From CAWULT01 sp963923455 (GTDB taxonomy: Bacteria; Acidobacteriota; Vicinamibacteria; Vicinamibacterales; UBA2999): a stretch of DNA of 15,526 nucleotides. The stretch covers positions 1 to 15,526 of the forward strand of contig CAWULT010000112.1 in NCBI GenBank assembly GCA_963923455.1, in the 5' to 3' direction. Position numbers and translations under genes: made by a program. The notes under the pieces were generated by a model. The model was not told the DNA's origin. It saw only the letters and a list, made by a program, of their open reading frames with translations, and made no database searches. Positions 3,873 to 11,297 of the stretch are shown here, piece after piece; position 1 is the first letter of the stretch; every line of letters begins with the position of its first letter.

Positions 3873-6716
3873 TCAGTTCACGATTCGCCCGACGGGGTCC
3901 CGGAGCTCGACCGCACCCAGGTTCAGCTTGCGCAGCTCGGGCTCGATCACGGCCCGATCCCCCACGGCGACGACCACCATCCGATCCGGCACGAGGTACT
4001 GCTTCGCGACGGCCAGGGTCTGGTCGGCCGTCACGGCGTTCACCTGCGCCGCGTAGCGGCTGTAGTAGTCGAGCCCGAGGCCATAGACGAACACGTTCGA
4101 GAAGTTGTTGACGGCATTGGCGCTGCTCTCGAACGCGCCCGGCAGCGAGTTGGCCATCGCGTCCTTGGCCTTCTGCAGTTCCTCGCCGCCGACCGGGCGT
4201 TCCACCATGCTGCGGATCTCCTTGAACACCTCGGTCACCGAGGGAGCGGTGGCGTCGGTCCGGACGCCGGCGCCCACCTGGAAGGGCCCCGGCGCACGAC
4301 GGAACGTGAACTGCGAGTTGGCCCCGTAGGTGTAGCCGTGCTCCTCGCGCAGGTTCATGTTGATGCGGCTCGAGAACAGCCCGCCGAGGGCCTGGTTCAT
4401 CACCTGGAGCGGCCGGAAGTCGGGCGACGACCGGGCCGCGCCGATGGCCGCGATGCGCAGCTGCGTCTGCGGGCTGCCGGGCTTGTCGACGATGACGACG
4501 CGCGCGGCCGTCGTCTGCGGGTTCCCGAGCGCCGGCGCCGCGGGGGTGCCCCGCTGCCAGGCGCCGAACGCCTTCTCGGCCAGCGCCCGCAGCTCGGCCA
4601 TCGAAATGTCGCCGGCAACGACGAGGGCCGCGTTGTTCGGCACGAAGTTCTGCCGCCAGAACGCCTCCATGTCGGCCCGCGAGGTCGCCTTGGCGGCCTC
4701 CTCGGTGCCCACCTCGCTGTAGCCGTACGGGTGCCGTGGGCCGTAGAGCGCGGCCGCCACGACCTGCGCGGCGATCTGTCCCGGGTTGTCTCGCTGCTGC
4801 AGCAGTTGCGCCAGCCGGCTCGCCCGCTGGCGCTCCACTTCGTCGGCCGGGAACGACGGACGCAGGGTGACGTCGGCGACGATGTCGAGCAGCGCCGGGA
4901 AGTTCTTCGACAGCGACCGCGCGCTCACCGTCATCGAGTCCATCGAGCTGCCCGTCCCGAGCGTGCCACCGAGCTGCGCGACCTGATCCGCGATCTGCAG
5001 CGCGCTGCGGGTCGTCGTCCCCTCGTCGAGCATCGCCGCGACGAAACTCGCCAGTCCGGGCCGGTCGAGCGGGTTGGCGTCGCTGCCCGTCTTGAACACC
5101 AGGTTGGCGGCCACGATCGGTACGCCGCGCTTTTCGCTCAGGATGAGCGTGAGGCCGTTCGGCAGCGTCGCCGACTCGGGGGTCGTGAGCTGCAGGGCCT
5201 TGGCGGTCCCCGGCTTCGGCACCTCGTTGCGCCACGGCTCGTCCGCGTTGACGGAATCGACACCCTGGGCGGCGCCTGCCGCCGGCGGGGGCGGCGTCGG
5301 TGGGTTCGGAATCGGCGCCGGCTGGCCCGGCACCGCGTGCAGCACGGCACGCGAGGGGTTGACGAGCTGCGTGCGCGCGAACGCCAGCACGGTGCCGGGC
5401 GTCACGGCGCGATACCGCTGGATGTCGCGAGACAGGTAGTCGGGCGTCCGCAGGTAGTGGTTGTAGGAGTTCAGGCGGTCCGCGATGCCGCCGAAGCCAC
5501 CGAGCCGTTCGAGCCCGCCGACGATGTTCGTCTCGATCGTGTTGCGCGCCCGCTGCACCTCCGAGGCCTCGGCCGGCCGCGTCCGCAGCACGCCGAGCTC
5601 CTCGTCGATCGCCTTCTCCAGCTCGTCGGCCGTATGGCCGGGGCGAGCCGTCGCCTCGATCACGAACTGCGATCCGAGCAGCAGTGACTGCTGGTAGACG
5701 GTGACGTTCTGCGCGATCTGCCGTTCGTAGACCAGCTTCTTGTACAGGCGGCTCGACCGGCCCCCGCCCAGAATCTGGGCGGCCACGTCGGCGTCGGCGT
5801 CACCGGGCTTGAAGATCGGCGAGGTCAGCCAGGCCATGTACACGCGCGGGAGCTCCGCGCGCACCGTCACGACCTTCCGGCGCTCAGCTGTGATCTTCGG
5901 GGTCACGGCCCTGATCGGCGCCACCGTGGGCCCTCGCTTCAGCGTGCCGAAATACTTCTGCACGAGCGCCTTCGCCTGCACCGGGTCGAAGTCGCCGACG
6001 ATGGCCAGGCTCGCGTTGTTCGGCGCGTAGTACTGCCGGAAGAACCGGCGGACGTCGTCGAGCCTGGCGGCCTGAATGTCCTCGTGCGATCCGATGATGT
6101 TCCCGTAATAGGGATGCCCCTTCGGATAGAGCATCTGGACGAGCGCCTCGTCCGCCATGCCGTACGGCTGGTTCTCGACGCTCTGCCGGCGCTCGTTCCG
6201 GACGACGTCCTGCTGGTTCGACAGCGACTTCTGGTCGACCTTCTCGAGCAGGTAGCCCATGCGGTCGGACTCCAGCCACAGCGCGAGCTCGAGCTGGTTC
6301 GACGGGACGGTCTCGAAGTAGTTGGTGCGGTCGTAGTCGGTCGTGCCGTTCAGGTCGCTCGCGCCGGCCGCCTCGAGCAGCTTCAGGTGCTGATCTTCGG
6401 GCACGTGCTTCGAGCTCTGGAACATCATGTGCTCGAAGAGGTGCGCGAAGCCGGTGCGGCCCGGCTCCTCGTTGGCCGGGCCCACGTGGTACCAGAGGTT
6501 CACGGCCACCATCGGCAGCCGCGTGTCGCGGCTGAGCAGCACGTCGAGTCCGTTGGCGAGGGTGATCTTCTCGAACGGGATGCGCGGGATGTCGGTGGCG
6601 GCGGCGCGCGACGCGGTCTGCGGTGCGGCCTGCGGTGCCGTCTGCGCCGCTGGCGAGGTCAGCCCCGCGACGGTCAGGGCCGCGGCGAACAGGATGCGGA
6701 TGAATGGTCTGTGCAT
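3873..6716 (-). CDS. Exported two-domain M16 zinc metallopeptidase (pitrilysin/insulinase family)
   Basis: A 947-residue protein with two M16 units in one chain. A Sec-type signal peptide (MHRPFIRILFAAALTVAGL, cleavage near residue 24) is followed by an Ala/Gln-rich spacer. The first catalytic domain has the inverted zinc motif HLFEH at 92-96 with the distal glutamate probably E175 (RNERRQ). Its partner domain follows, then a Pro-rich linker at about 463-482. In the second catalytic-like domain (from about 515) the motif is degenerate: S557, A560 and A561 replace H, E and H. The final domain keeps the R...Y substrate-pocket segment (SSRINMNLREEHGYTYG, about 782-798). So one half cuts and the other half holds, as in PqqL-like proteins. 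The ATG at 6716 lies 5 bases after the glycosylase stop; the frame stays open upstream to 7259 but that part overlaps the glycosylase and precedes the signal peptide. It probably degrades peptides in the periplasm; substrates are unknown. Confidence 0.93.
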   Translation of the reverse strand: MHRPFIRILFAAALTVAGLTSPAAQTAPQAAPQTASRAAATDIPRIPFEKITLANGLDVLLSRDTRLPMVAVNLWYHVGPANEEPGRTGFAHLFEHMMFQSSKHVPEDQHLKLLEAAGASDLNGTTDYDRTNYFETVPSNQLELALWLESDRMGYLLEKVDQKSLSNQQDVVRNERRQSVENQPYGMADEALVQMLYPKGHPYYGNIIGSHEDIQAARLDDVRRFFRQYYAPNNASLAIVGDFDPVQAKALVQKYFGTLKRGPTVAPIRAVTPKITAERRKVVTVRAELPRVYMAWLTSPIFKPGDADADVAAQILGGGRSSRLYKKLVYERQIAQNVTVYQQSLLLGSQFVIEATARPGHTADELEKAIDEELGVLRTRPAEASEVQRARNTIETNIVGGLERLGGFGGIADRLNSYNHYLRTPDYLSRDIQRYRAVTPGTVLAFARTQLVNPSRAVLHAVPGQPAPIPNPPTPPPPAAGAAQGVDSVNADEPWRNEVPKPGTAKALQLTTPESATLPNGLTLILSEKRGVPIVAANLVFKTGSDANPLDRPGLASFVAAMLDEGTTTRSALQIADQVAQLGGTLGTGSSMDSMTVSARSLSKNFPALLDIVADVTLRPSFPADEVERQRASRLAQLLQQRDNPGQIAAQVVAAALYGPRHPYGYSEVGTEEAAKATSRADMEAFWRQNFVPNNAALVVAGDISMAELRALAEKAFGAWQRGTPAAPALGNPQTTAARVVIVDKPGSPQTQLRIAAIGAARSSPDFRPLQVMNQALGGLFSSRINMNLREEHGYTYGANSQFTFRRAPGPFQVGAGVRTDATAPSVTEVFKEIRSMVERPVGGEELQKAKDAMANSLPGAFESSANAVNNFSNVFVYGLGLDYYSRYAAQVNAVTADQTLAVAKQYLVPDRMVVVAVGDRAVIEPELRKLNLGAVELRDPVGRIVN

Positions 6717-6721
6717 GAGTG

Positions 6722-7366
6722 TCACTCGCTCGGAACGTTGTCCAGGCTGGCCCAGAGATACCAGCACGCGATGGATCGATACGGACGCCAGGCCTCGCCG
6801 ATGCGCGTCAGCCGCTCGGGGGTGGGCGGCTTGCGCAGGCCGTAGGCCTTCTGCACGGCCCTGACGATCCCGAGGTCGCCCACGGGCAGCACGTCGGGCC
6901 TGTGCAACCGGAACATCAGGAACATCTCCGCGGTCCAGCGGCCGATGCCCGTGACGGCCGTCAACGACGTGACGACGGCATCGTCCGGCAGGTTCCCCAG
7001 CCCGTGCAGGTCGAGCGATCCGTCCTGCACGCGGGCGCAGAGGTCCCGCAGGTACCGCAGCTTCTGCCCGCTCAGCCCGACCGCGCGCAGGGGCTCGTCG
7101 GCCGCTGCGGCGATCGCGTCGGCGGTCGGGCACCCGTCGAACAGGTCCGCGAACCGCCGTTCGATCGTCGCCGCGGCCTTCACCGAGAGCTGCTGCGCGA
7201 TGATGGCATGCACGAGCGCCCTGAACGGATCCACGTGCTGCGCGCCGGCGAGGCCGCACGGGCCGTGCGCCCGCATCAGGTCTCGAATCACCGGGTCGCG
7301 CCGTGCCAGCAGACGCCGCGCACGCCGATAGTCGGTCGGCTCGCTCGCCAACGCGGGCTCCATCAC
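6722..7366 (-). CDS. alkA: DNA-3-methyladenine glycosylase II (AlkA/HhH-GPD family)
   Basis: A 214-residue base-excision repair enzyme that removes alkylated purines from DNA in the cytoplasm. The family segment DPFRALVHAIIAQQLS is at 46-61. The helix-hairpin-helix LTAVTGIGRWTAEMFLMF is at 135-152, and the catalytic aspartate is D164 in PVGDLGIVRAV. It lacks the N-terminal beta domain of the longer E. coli AlkA, as many bacterial homologues do. The first codon is GTG at 7366 or the adjoining ATG at 7363; no strong ribosome site distinguishes them. It begins 10 bases after the SIMPL gene stop and ends 5 bases before the M16 start, so all three are probably one transcript, although the two neighbours are exported and this one is not. 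Family assignment is firm; substrate range is not determined. Confidence 0.92.
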   Translation of the reverse strand: MMEPALASEPTDYRRARRLLARRDPVIRDLMRAHGPCGLAGAQHVDPFRALVHAIIAQQLSVKAAATIERRFADLFDGCPTADAIAAAADEPLRAVGLSGQKLRYLRDLCARVQDGSLDLHGLGNLPDDAVVTSLTAVTGIGRWTAEMFLMFRLHRPDVLPVGDLGIVRAVQKAYGLRKPPTPERLTRIGEAWRPYRSIACWYLWASLDNVPSE

Positions 7367-7376
7367 CGGCGACAGC

Positions 7377-8078
7377 TCACTTGAGGGCGGTCGTCACGGT
7401 GACCGCTGCCCGAACCTCGATCTCCCCGGCCGCGATCGGGGGCGCGCCGCCCGCGGCGTCGGCCGCCTGCCGCAGCGCCATCATGGGCACCGGCCCCGGC
7501 GCGGCACCGCCCTGCTCGTCGATCCGGATGATGCGGTCGACCGCACGGCCGGCGCCGGCGGCAGCGGCGTCGGCCTTCGCCCGCGCCGCGCTGACGGCCA
7601 GCCGCAGGGCGTCGCGTTCGAGCTTGGCCCGATCCTTCAGGTCGAAGCGCAGGCCGCTGACCGACGTGGCGCCCGAGGCCACGGCCAGCTCGAGCAGTTC
7701 CCCGACGCGCGACACGTCGTCGACCCGGACCTCGATCGTGTTGCGAGCGACGTAGCCACGCGACACGCGGCGGTTGTTGACGAAGTCCCACTCCTGCTGC
7801 AGGTCGTAGCCGAGCGTGCGCACGGCGTCGGCCGGCACCTTCGCGCCGCGCAGCGCTTCCTGAACCGGCCGCATCGCCTCGGCGTTGCGCCGCTGCGCCT
7901 CGCGCGGGCTCGTCGCGCGCGACTCGGCACTGATGCCGATCCAGGCACGATCGGGCGCCGCCTGCACGACACCCTCGCCGGTCGTCACGACGACGGGCAC
8001 GCCGGGTGTGACCGCCGTGTCCTGCGCTACCGCCAGACCCGGGAGCAGGACTACCGCGAGGAGAGTCAGATGACGCAT
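7377..8078 (-). CDS. Periplasmic SIMPL-domain (DUF541) protein
   Basis: A 233-residue exported protein. Residues 1-19 (MRHLTLLAVVLLPGLAVAQ) form a signal peptide with cleavage near AVA-QD. The rest is one SIMPL domain: VVVTTGEGVVQAAPDRAWI at 29-47, the central YDLQQEWDFVNN, GYVARNTIEVRVDD at 108-121, and a closing IAAGEIEVRAAVTVT strand. E. coli YggE belongs to this family; its biochemical role is poorly defined, with reported links to oxidative stress. The ATG at 8078 is chosen because the signal peptide starts there; the frame is open to 8168 but that part is not signal-like. The ribosome site is weak. It heads the SIMPL-alkA-M16 unit and is divergent from the SnoaL-like gene across 138 bases. 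Confidence 0.87.
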   Translation of the reverse strand: MRHLTLLAVVLLPGLAVAQDTAVTPGVPVVVTTGEGVVQAAPDRAWIGISAESRATSPREAQRRNAEAMRPVQEALRGAKVPADAVRTLGYDLQQEWDFVNNRRVSRGYVARNTIEVRVDDVSRVGELLELAVASGATSVSGLRFDLKDRAKLERDALRLAVSAARAKADAAAAGAGRAVDRIIRIDEQGGAAPGPVPMMALRQAADAAGGAPPIAAGEIEVRAAVTVTTALK

Positions 8079-8216
8079 GGCTAGATTCTGGCTCAAGACG
8101 GGTCCGCTGGATCCCCCGGGCCACGCCGGACGGACGTCGACCGGACCGCCCGCCAGCGCCGGACGCACGCTTGGGCTAGACTCTGCGTCCGACTCACGTT
8201 CGAAGGAGCCGACGAG
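8079..8216. promoter_or_regulatory. Divergent intergenic region (SIMPL unit / SnoaL-like gene)
   Basis: 138 bases between divergent starts, so both promoters should lie here. On the plus strand TAGACT (8177-8182) is a fair -10, and AAGGAG (8203-8208) is a strong ribosome site 8 bases before the ATG at 8217. I see no convincing -35 at the right distance. On the minus strand CAGAAT lies very close to the start at 8078, which could mean a very short leader. Confidence 0.35.
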
Positions 8217-8744
8217 ATGAAGAGCCTCGCACCCATCGGTCTGTTCGTGGCCATCCTGGCCGCTTCAACGGTCGGAATCGCCGCGCAGTCCGCCACGCCG
8301 GCCGCCCTGGCGGCGCGCGTTCAGACCCTCGAAGACCGCGACGCCATCCGGGCCCTCCTGGTCGACTACGCCACCACGCTCGACAACCGAGACTTCGAGG
8401 GCTTCGCCCAGTTGTGGGCCAGGGACGCGGAATTCTCCGGCGGCGCCGGCAACACCGCCAGGGGCCCGGCCGCCATCGCGGAGCTGCTGAAGACGCTGCT
8501 CGGCCGCAACGGGGCCGGGAAGGGGCTGGACTTCCACCTGGTGATGAACCAGACGGTGAGCGTGACCGGTGACACGGCCACCGGCTTCAGCCGCGGCACC
8601 TGGGTGAACACCAGCGACAAGCGCCTGCAGGTGGCGATCATCGCCAACTACTACGACCAGTTCGTCCGCGAGAACGGACGCTGGAAGTTCAAGCGGCACC
8701 AGATCGGCGGCGAGCCGCCGGCAACGCACCGCGCGACTCGCTGA
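8217..8744 (+). CDS. Secreted SnoaL-like (NTF2-fold) protein
   Basis: A 175-residue protein with a signal peptide (MKSLAPIGLFVAILAASTVG, cleavage near IAA-QS at 21-24) and one SnoaL_4/NTF2-like domain. The typical opening LEDRDAIRALLVDYATTLDNRDFEGFAQLW is at 38-67. The segment FHLVMNQTVSVTGDTATGFSR at 106-126 carries the conserved His and Asn. The closing strand YYDQFVRENGRWKFKRHQI is at 145-163. The fold occurs in isomerases, dehydratases and polyketide cyclases, but also in non-enzymatic binding proteins, so no reaction can be named. The start is fixed by AAGGAG 8 bases upstream. No partner gene on the same strand is adjacent; the next gene begins 118 bases downstream with its own signals. 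Confidence 0.85.
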   Translation: MKSLAPIGLFVAILAASTVGIAAQSATPAALAARVQTLEDRDAIRALLVDYATTLDNRDFEGFAQLWARDAEFSGGAGNTARGPAAIAELLKTLLGRNGAGKGLDFHLVMNQTVSVTGDTATGFSRGTWVNTSDKRLQVAIIANYYDQFVRENGRWKFKRHQIGGEPPATHRATR

Positions 8745-8824
8745 GCGGGACCGGGCGGGCCGAAGGCACGCGCCAGGGCCGGCCGGCACGCACGGGTCGA
8801 CGGCGGGCTGCCGGGTGTTGTCAC

Positions 8825-8830
8825 TACAAT
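8825..8830 (+). promoter_or_regulatory. Possible -10 box of the 142-residue gene
   Basis: TACAAT matches TATAAT at 5 of 6 positions and stands out in GC-rich sequence. It predicts a transcript start near 8837 and a leader of about 26 bases that contains GGAG. No clear -35 is seen. Confidence 0.35.
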
Positions 8831-8862
8831 GGGACCCATGGTCGCCCTGACTGGAGTCCCCT

Positions 8863-9291
8863 GTGGAAGTATCTGAGGTCCGCAAGCGCGTGACGGCATC
8901 GATCGAGCAGGCGCGGGCCCGCGCGCAGGCACGCCGGCAGCGTCACGCCGAGGCCGAACGGGCCTACGCGGCGTTTCTCGAGAACGTCGCGGGGCCGCTG
9001 GCCCGCCAGGTCGCCAACATCCTGAAGGGGACGGGGCACGGCTTCACCGTGTTCACCCCGGCCGGCGGCCTCCGCCTCGATGCCGACCGCGGCCGCGACG
9101 ACCACGTCGAATTCGAGCTCGACCTCGAGGGCGAGCACCCCCAGGTCGTCGTGCGAACGCGCCGGTCGCGCGGTTCGCGCACGCTCGAAGACGTGCGCCC
9201 CGTCAAGGCGGGCACGAGCCCCGAGGCGCTGACCGAGGACGAGGTCCTCGCCGCGCTGCTCGCGGCGCTCGCCCCGTGGCTCGAGCGGTGA
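8863..9291 (+). CDS. Hypothetical protein, 142 residues, N-terminal helical and basic
   Basis: I do not recognise this protein. It starts with GTG at 8863, with GGAG (8853-8856) six bases upstream, and has typical high-GC codon use, so it is probably real. Residues 1-45 (VRKRVTASIEQARARAQARRQRHAEAERAY) are predicted to be a long charged helix, perhaps a coiled coil. The middle, about 48-104, alternates in a beta-like way: GFTVFTPAGGLRLDAD, then VEFELDLEGEHPQVVVRTRR. A short helical end follows (LTEDEVLAALLAALAPWLER). There is no signal peptide, membrane segment, cysteine or metal motif, so it is probably a soluble cytoplasmic protein. It is convergent with the lactamase-fold gene and stands alone in its own unit. 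Confidence 0.7.
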   Translation: MEVSEVRKRVTASIEQARARAQARRQRHAEAERAYAAFLENVAGPLARQVANILKGTGHGFTVFTPAGGLRLDADRGRDDHVEFELDLEGEHPQVVVRTRRSRGSRTLEDVRPVKAGTSPEALTEDEVLAALLAALAPWLER

Positions 9292-9315
9292 TGCGCTGCG
9301 GGCGCCACGGCTGGG

Positions 9316-9332
9316 CGGCCGCGCGGCGGCCG
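9316..9332 (+). terminator. GC hairpin after the 142-residue gene
   Basis: CGGCCGC and GCGGCCG pair around a GCG loop, 25 bases past the stop at 9291. No T-run follows. It lies in the 93-base gap between convergent genes, where a terminator is expected. Confidence 0.35.
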
Positions 9333-9357
9333 ATCCGCTGAGGAGGCCCTCGGCGCA

Positions 9358-9386
9358 CGGCTCCTCGAGCCGGGAGCGCTCGGCTC
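9358..9386 (-). terminator. Overlapping alternative hairpins at the end of the lactamase-fold gene
   Basis: CGGCTC (9358), GAGCCG (9367) and CGGCTC (9381) can pair in two exclusive ways: 9358-9372 with a 3-base loop, or 9367-9386 with an 8-base loop. The second form covers the stop codon of the minus-strand gene. There is no T-run on either strand, so terminator function is only suggested by the convergent position. Confidence 0.3.
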
Positions 9387-11175
9387 ATCGTCCAGCCCGG
9401 AGGCTCCGGTACGCAGCCTCCACGAACATGGCGGTCGTCCATCCCCCCGTCGTCGAGCCATAACGCCCGTCGTAGTCGCGGGTGGGTGCGGCTGCCAGCA
9501 CCTGCTCCAGGGACGACCCCTGCGCGATCAGCGCGGCGATGCGATCCCTGACGATCGTCAGCATGTCCCGGTATTCGACCACGTCGGCTTCGTCGCCCAC
9601 GCGGCCCCGCGCCGGCACGACCAGCGTGCCTCCCTCCTGCCAGCCGGCGGGAATGGTCAGTTCGAGGACCCGGTTGAGCCCGTCGATGATGCCCTGCAGC
9701 GACCCACCATGCGAGAGGTCGATCCGCGGATAGGCCGTCGCGTCGTAGATCTCGCCGGTGCTGAGCACGTCGGAACGGCGGAAGAAGACGATCGCATCGC
9801 CGTCGGAGTACGCCGCCGGGACGTGAATCACCTCGATCGCCTCGCCGTTGAAGAAGAGGTCCTTGCGCGCGCCCGAGAACGTGGTGGTGGGCCAGCCAGC
9901 CGACGCCACACCACCCGCGGCGGACAGGCGTGTGAGGACGGCTTCCTGCGCGTAGATCTCGGCCGTCGGCTGCGCCTGCGTGATGTCGGCGAACCCGGAA
10001 GCTCCCGCCGCCGCGCCGCCCAGCCGGCGGCCCCGGCTGGCCAGGAGCGCGTTTCCGCCGACGTGAGCGGCGCCGGCGCTCGTATTGACCACGGATCGGA
10101 CCGGCCTGCCCATGCGGGCGACGGCCTCGGCCAGGCGCCCCGCCCCGGTCTCGGGACCGGTGTCGACGAGCAGCAGCCCATCCGGCCCCGACGAAACGGC
10201 GACGTTCTCCCCGTCCACGGCCACGAGCCGGATACCGCCCCGCACGTCGAGGTCCTCGAGGGCCCGGCCGAACGCGGGACGGCTGGCCGGCGGCGCCCCG
10301 CCACTCCCCACCCGCACGGCGTCCGGCGGCCTCGGACCGCGCATCGCCCGGGCGTACTCGGGCAGCGCCGTCTCGGCGCCTCCGCGTGCCGCCTCGTGCG
10401 GCAGGCCGAACTGGTCCGCGAACTCGTTCAGGTACGGATTGGTGCCCGGCAGGTAGTGCGGCACCTCACCCGTGGGCCGGCCGAACACCTCGTCGGTCGG
10501 TTCACACGGCGTGGCCACGCCGTGCTGCGTGGGGTTCCTGACGAAATCCGTGGTCCGCACGAATGGCTCGGTCAAGTAGACCGGGTCCTCGACGACCGAG
10601 GCGATCAGCAGGCGATTCCCGCGGATCCAGAGGTACTCGGTCATCGTGGTCAGGTCGCTGTGGGGCACGCCGTTGCGTCGCAGGTAGCCGGCCTTGATGT
10701 GTGTCGTGTCGATCCGAAGCCGATGCCCCTCCCACCGCCCGGTCGAAAAGCCCGCCCACGTGTGGGGCGCGAGCGCCGACGGATGCGCCCGGCCGTCCAT
10801 CCACACGACGCGCGTCGCGCGGCCGAACGTGCCGTAGATCGTGTAGCTGATCGTCTCCTGCGTGACGGCATCGACATCCGCCGAGATCCGGAGGTTCGTC
10901 GGGCCACGCAGGGAGTAGGGCGAGGGATGAGGGATGCACTGCCGCTCGGGCAGCGTCTGCACGGACGCCTGCCAGGCGTCCGCCTTCAAGCGCGCCGCGT
11001 CGTTGAGCGGCAGGCCGACGTACTCGCCGACGTTCGGGCCGGGAATGCGCTCGATCCGGTCCTCGGAGAACTCCGAGACCCATTCTCCGGCGATGTCCAC
11101 CTGCGCGAACGCCCTGGACGGACCGGCCAGCACGATCAGGCCGCACACCAGCGCCAGCACCCGTCGGGTCACCAT
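9385..11175 (-). CDS. Exported fusion protein with a degenerate metallo-beta-lactamase-fold domain
   Basis: A 596-residue protein. Residues 1-25 are a signal peptide (cleavage near AFA-QV). Residues about 26-250 form a module I know only as a recurrent exported region of acidobacterial-type proteins (IAGEWVSEF, GTFGRATRVVWMDGR, GRWEGHRLRIDTTHIKAGYL). From about 300 to 550 the lactamase fold is recognisable by GPDGLLLVDTG (330-340), VNTSAGAAHVGGN (363-375), YSDGDAIVFF (456-465), STGEIYDA and VVPARGRVGDEADVVEYRDML (519-539). Compared with the usual HxHxDH, AHTDGD, GD and PGHG motifs, the ligand positions are S366, G368, A370, Y456, E475 and R523; only H371 remains. Hydrolase activity is therefore unlikely. 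The ATG at 11175 follows a strong GGAGGAGG site. The gene stands alone, 122 bases after the stress-protein gene on the same strand. Confidence 0.85.
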   Translation of the reverse strand: MVTRRVLALVCGLIVLAGPSRAFAQVDIAGEWVSEFSEDRIERIPGPNVGEYVGLPLNDAARLKADAWQASVQTLPERQCIPHPSPYSLRGPTNLRISADVDAVTQETISYTIYGTFGRATRVVWMDGRAHPSALAPHTWAGFSTGRWEGHRLRIDTTHIKAGYLRRNGVPHSDLTTMTEYLWIRGNRLLIASVVEDPVYLTEPFVRTTDFVRNPTQHGVATPCEPTDEVFGRPTGEVPHYLPGTNPYLNEFADQFGLPHEAARGGAETALPEYARAMRGPRPPDAVRVGSGGAPPASRPAFGRALEDLDVRGGIRLVAVDGENVAVSSGPDGLLLVDTGPETGAGRLAEAVARMGRPVRSVVNTSAGAAHVGGNALLASRGRRLGGAAAGASGFADITQAQPTAEIYAQEAVLTRLSAAGGVASAGWPTTTFSGARKDLFFNGEAIEVIHVPAAYSDGDAIVFFRRSDVLSTGEIYDATAYPRIDLSHGGSLQGIIDGLNRVLELTIPAGWQEGGTLVVPARGRVGDEADVVEYRDMLTIVRDRIAALIAQGSSLEQVLAAAPTRDYDGRYGSTTGGWTTAMFVEAAYRSLRAGR

Positions 11176-11177
11176 GC

Positions 11178-11234
11178 CATCCTCCTCCGCCGGATCGGGA
11201 GCCCGCCATGCGGCCCGGAACCGGCGGGAGGATG
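11178..11234 (-). promoter_or_regulatory. Hairpin that could hide the ribosome site of the lactamase-fold gene
   Basis: In the minus-strand leader, CATCCTCCCGCCGG (11221-11234) can pair with CCGGCGGAGGAGGATG (11178-11193): seven pairs, a two-base bulge, then seven pairs, with a 27-base loop. The second arm holds the GGAGGAGG ribosome site and ends two bases before the start ATG. The pairing is read directly; a regulatory effect is inferred and requires that transcription starts upstream of 11234. Confidence 0.4.
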
Positions 11235-11297
11235 ATGGCCACGACCGCCAGGAGAATCAAGCCGGATCTGGAGGCAGCGGGCGCGGCGGCGACGTGG

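Noticed and set aside
4338..5687. Long plus-strand open frame opposite the M16 gene
   Set aside because: Low-complexity, Arg-rich shadow of the M16 coding frame with no recognisable motif.
6611..6650. Short repeated motif (ctgcggtgc-like units) near the M16 signal peptide
   Set aside because: It encodes the Ala/Gln/Pro spacer after the signal peptide and is ordinary low-complexity coding sequence, not a repeat array.
6717..7259. N-terminal extension of the M16 frame to 7259
   Set aside because: It would overlap the whole glycosylase and put 181 Arg-rich residues before a good signal peptide, so the ATG at 6716 is the start.
11012..11260. Minus-strand frame starting TTG at 11260 with a hydrophobic first stretch (ILLAVVAIILPP)
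   Set aside because: It has no ribosome site and soon becomes an Arg/Gly-rich shadow of the lactamase-fold gene.
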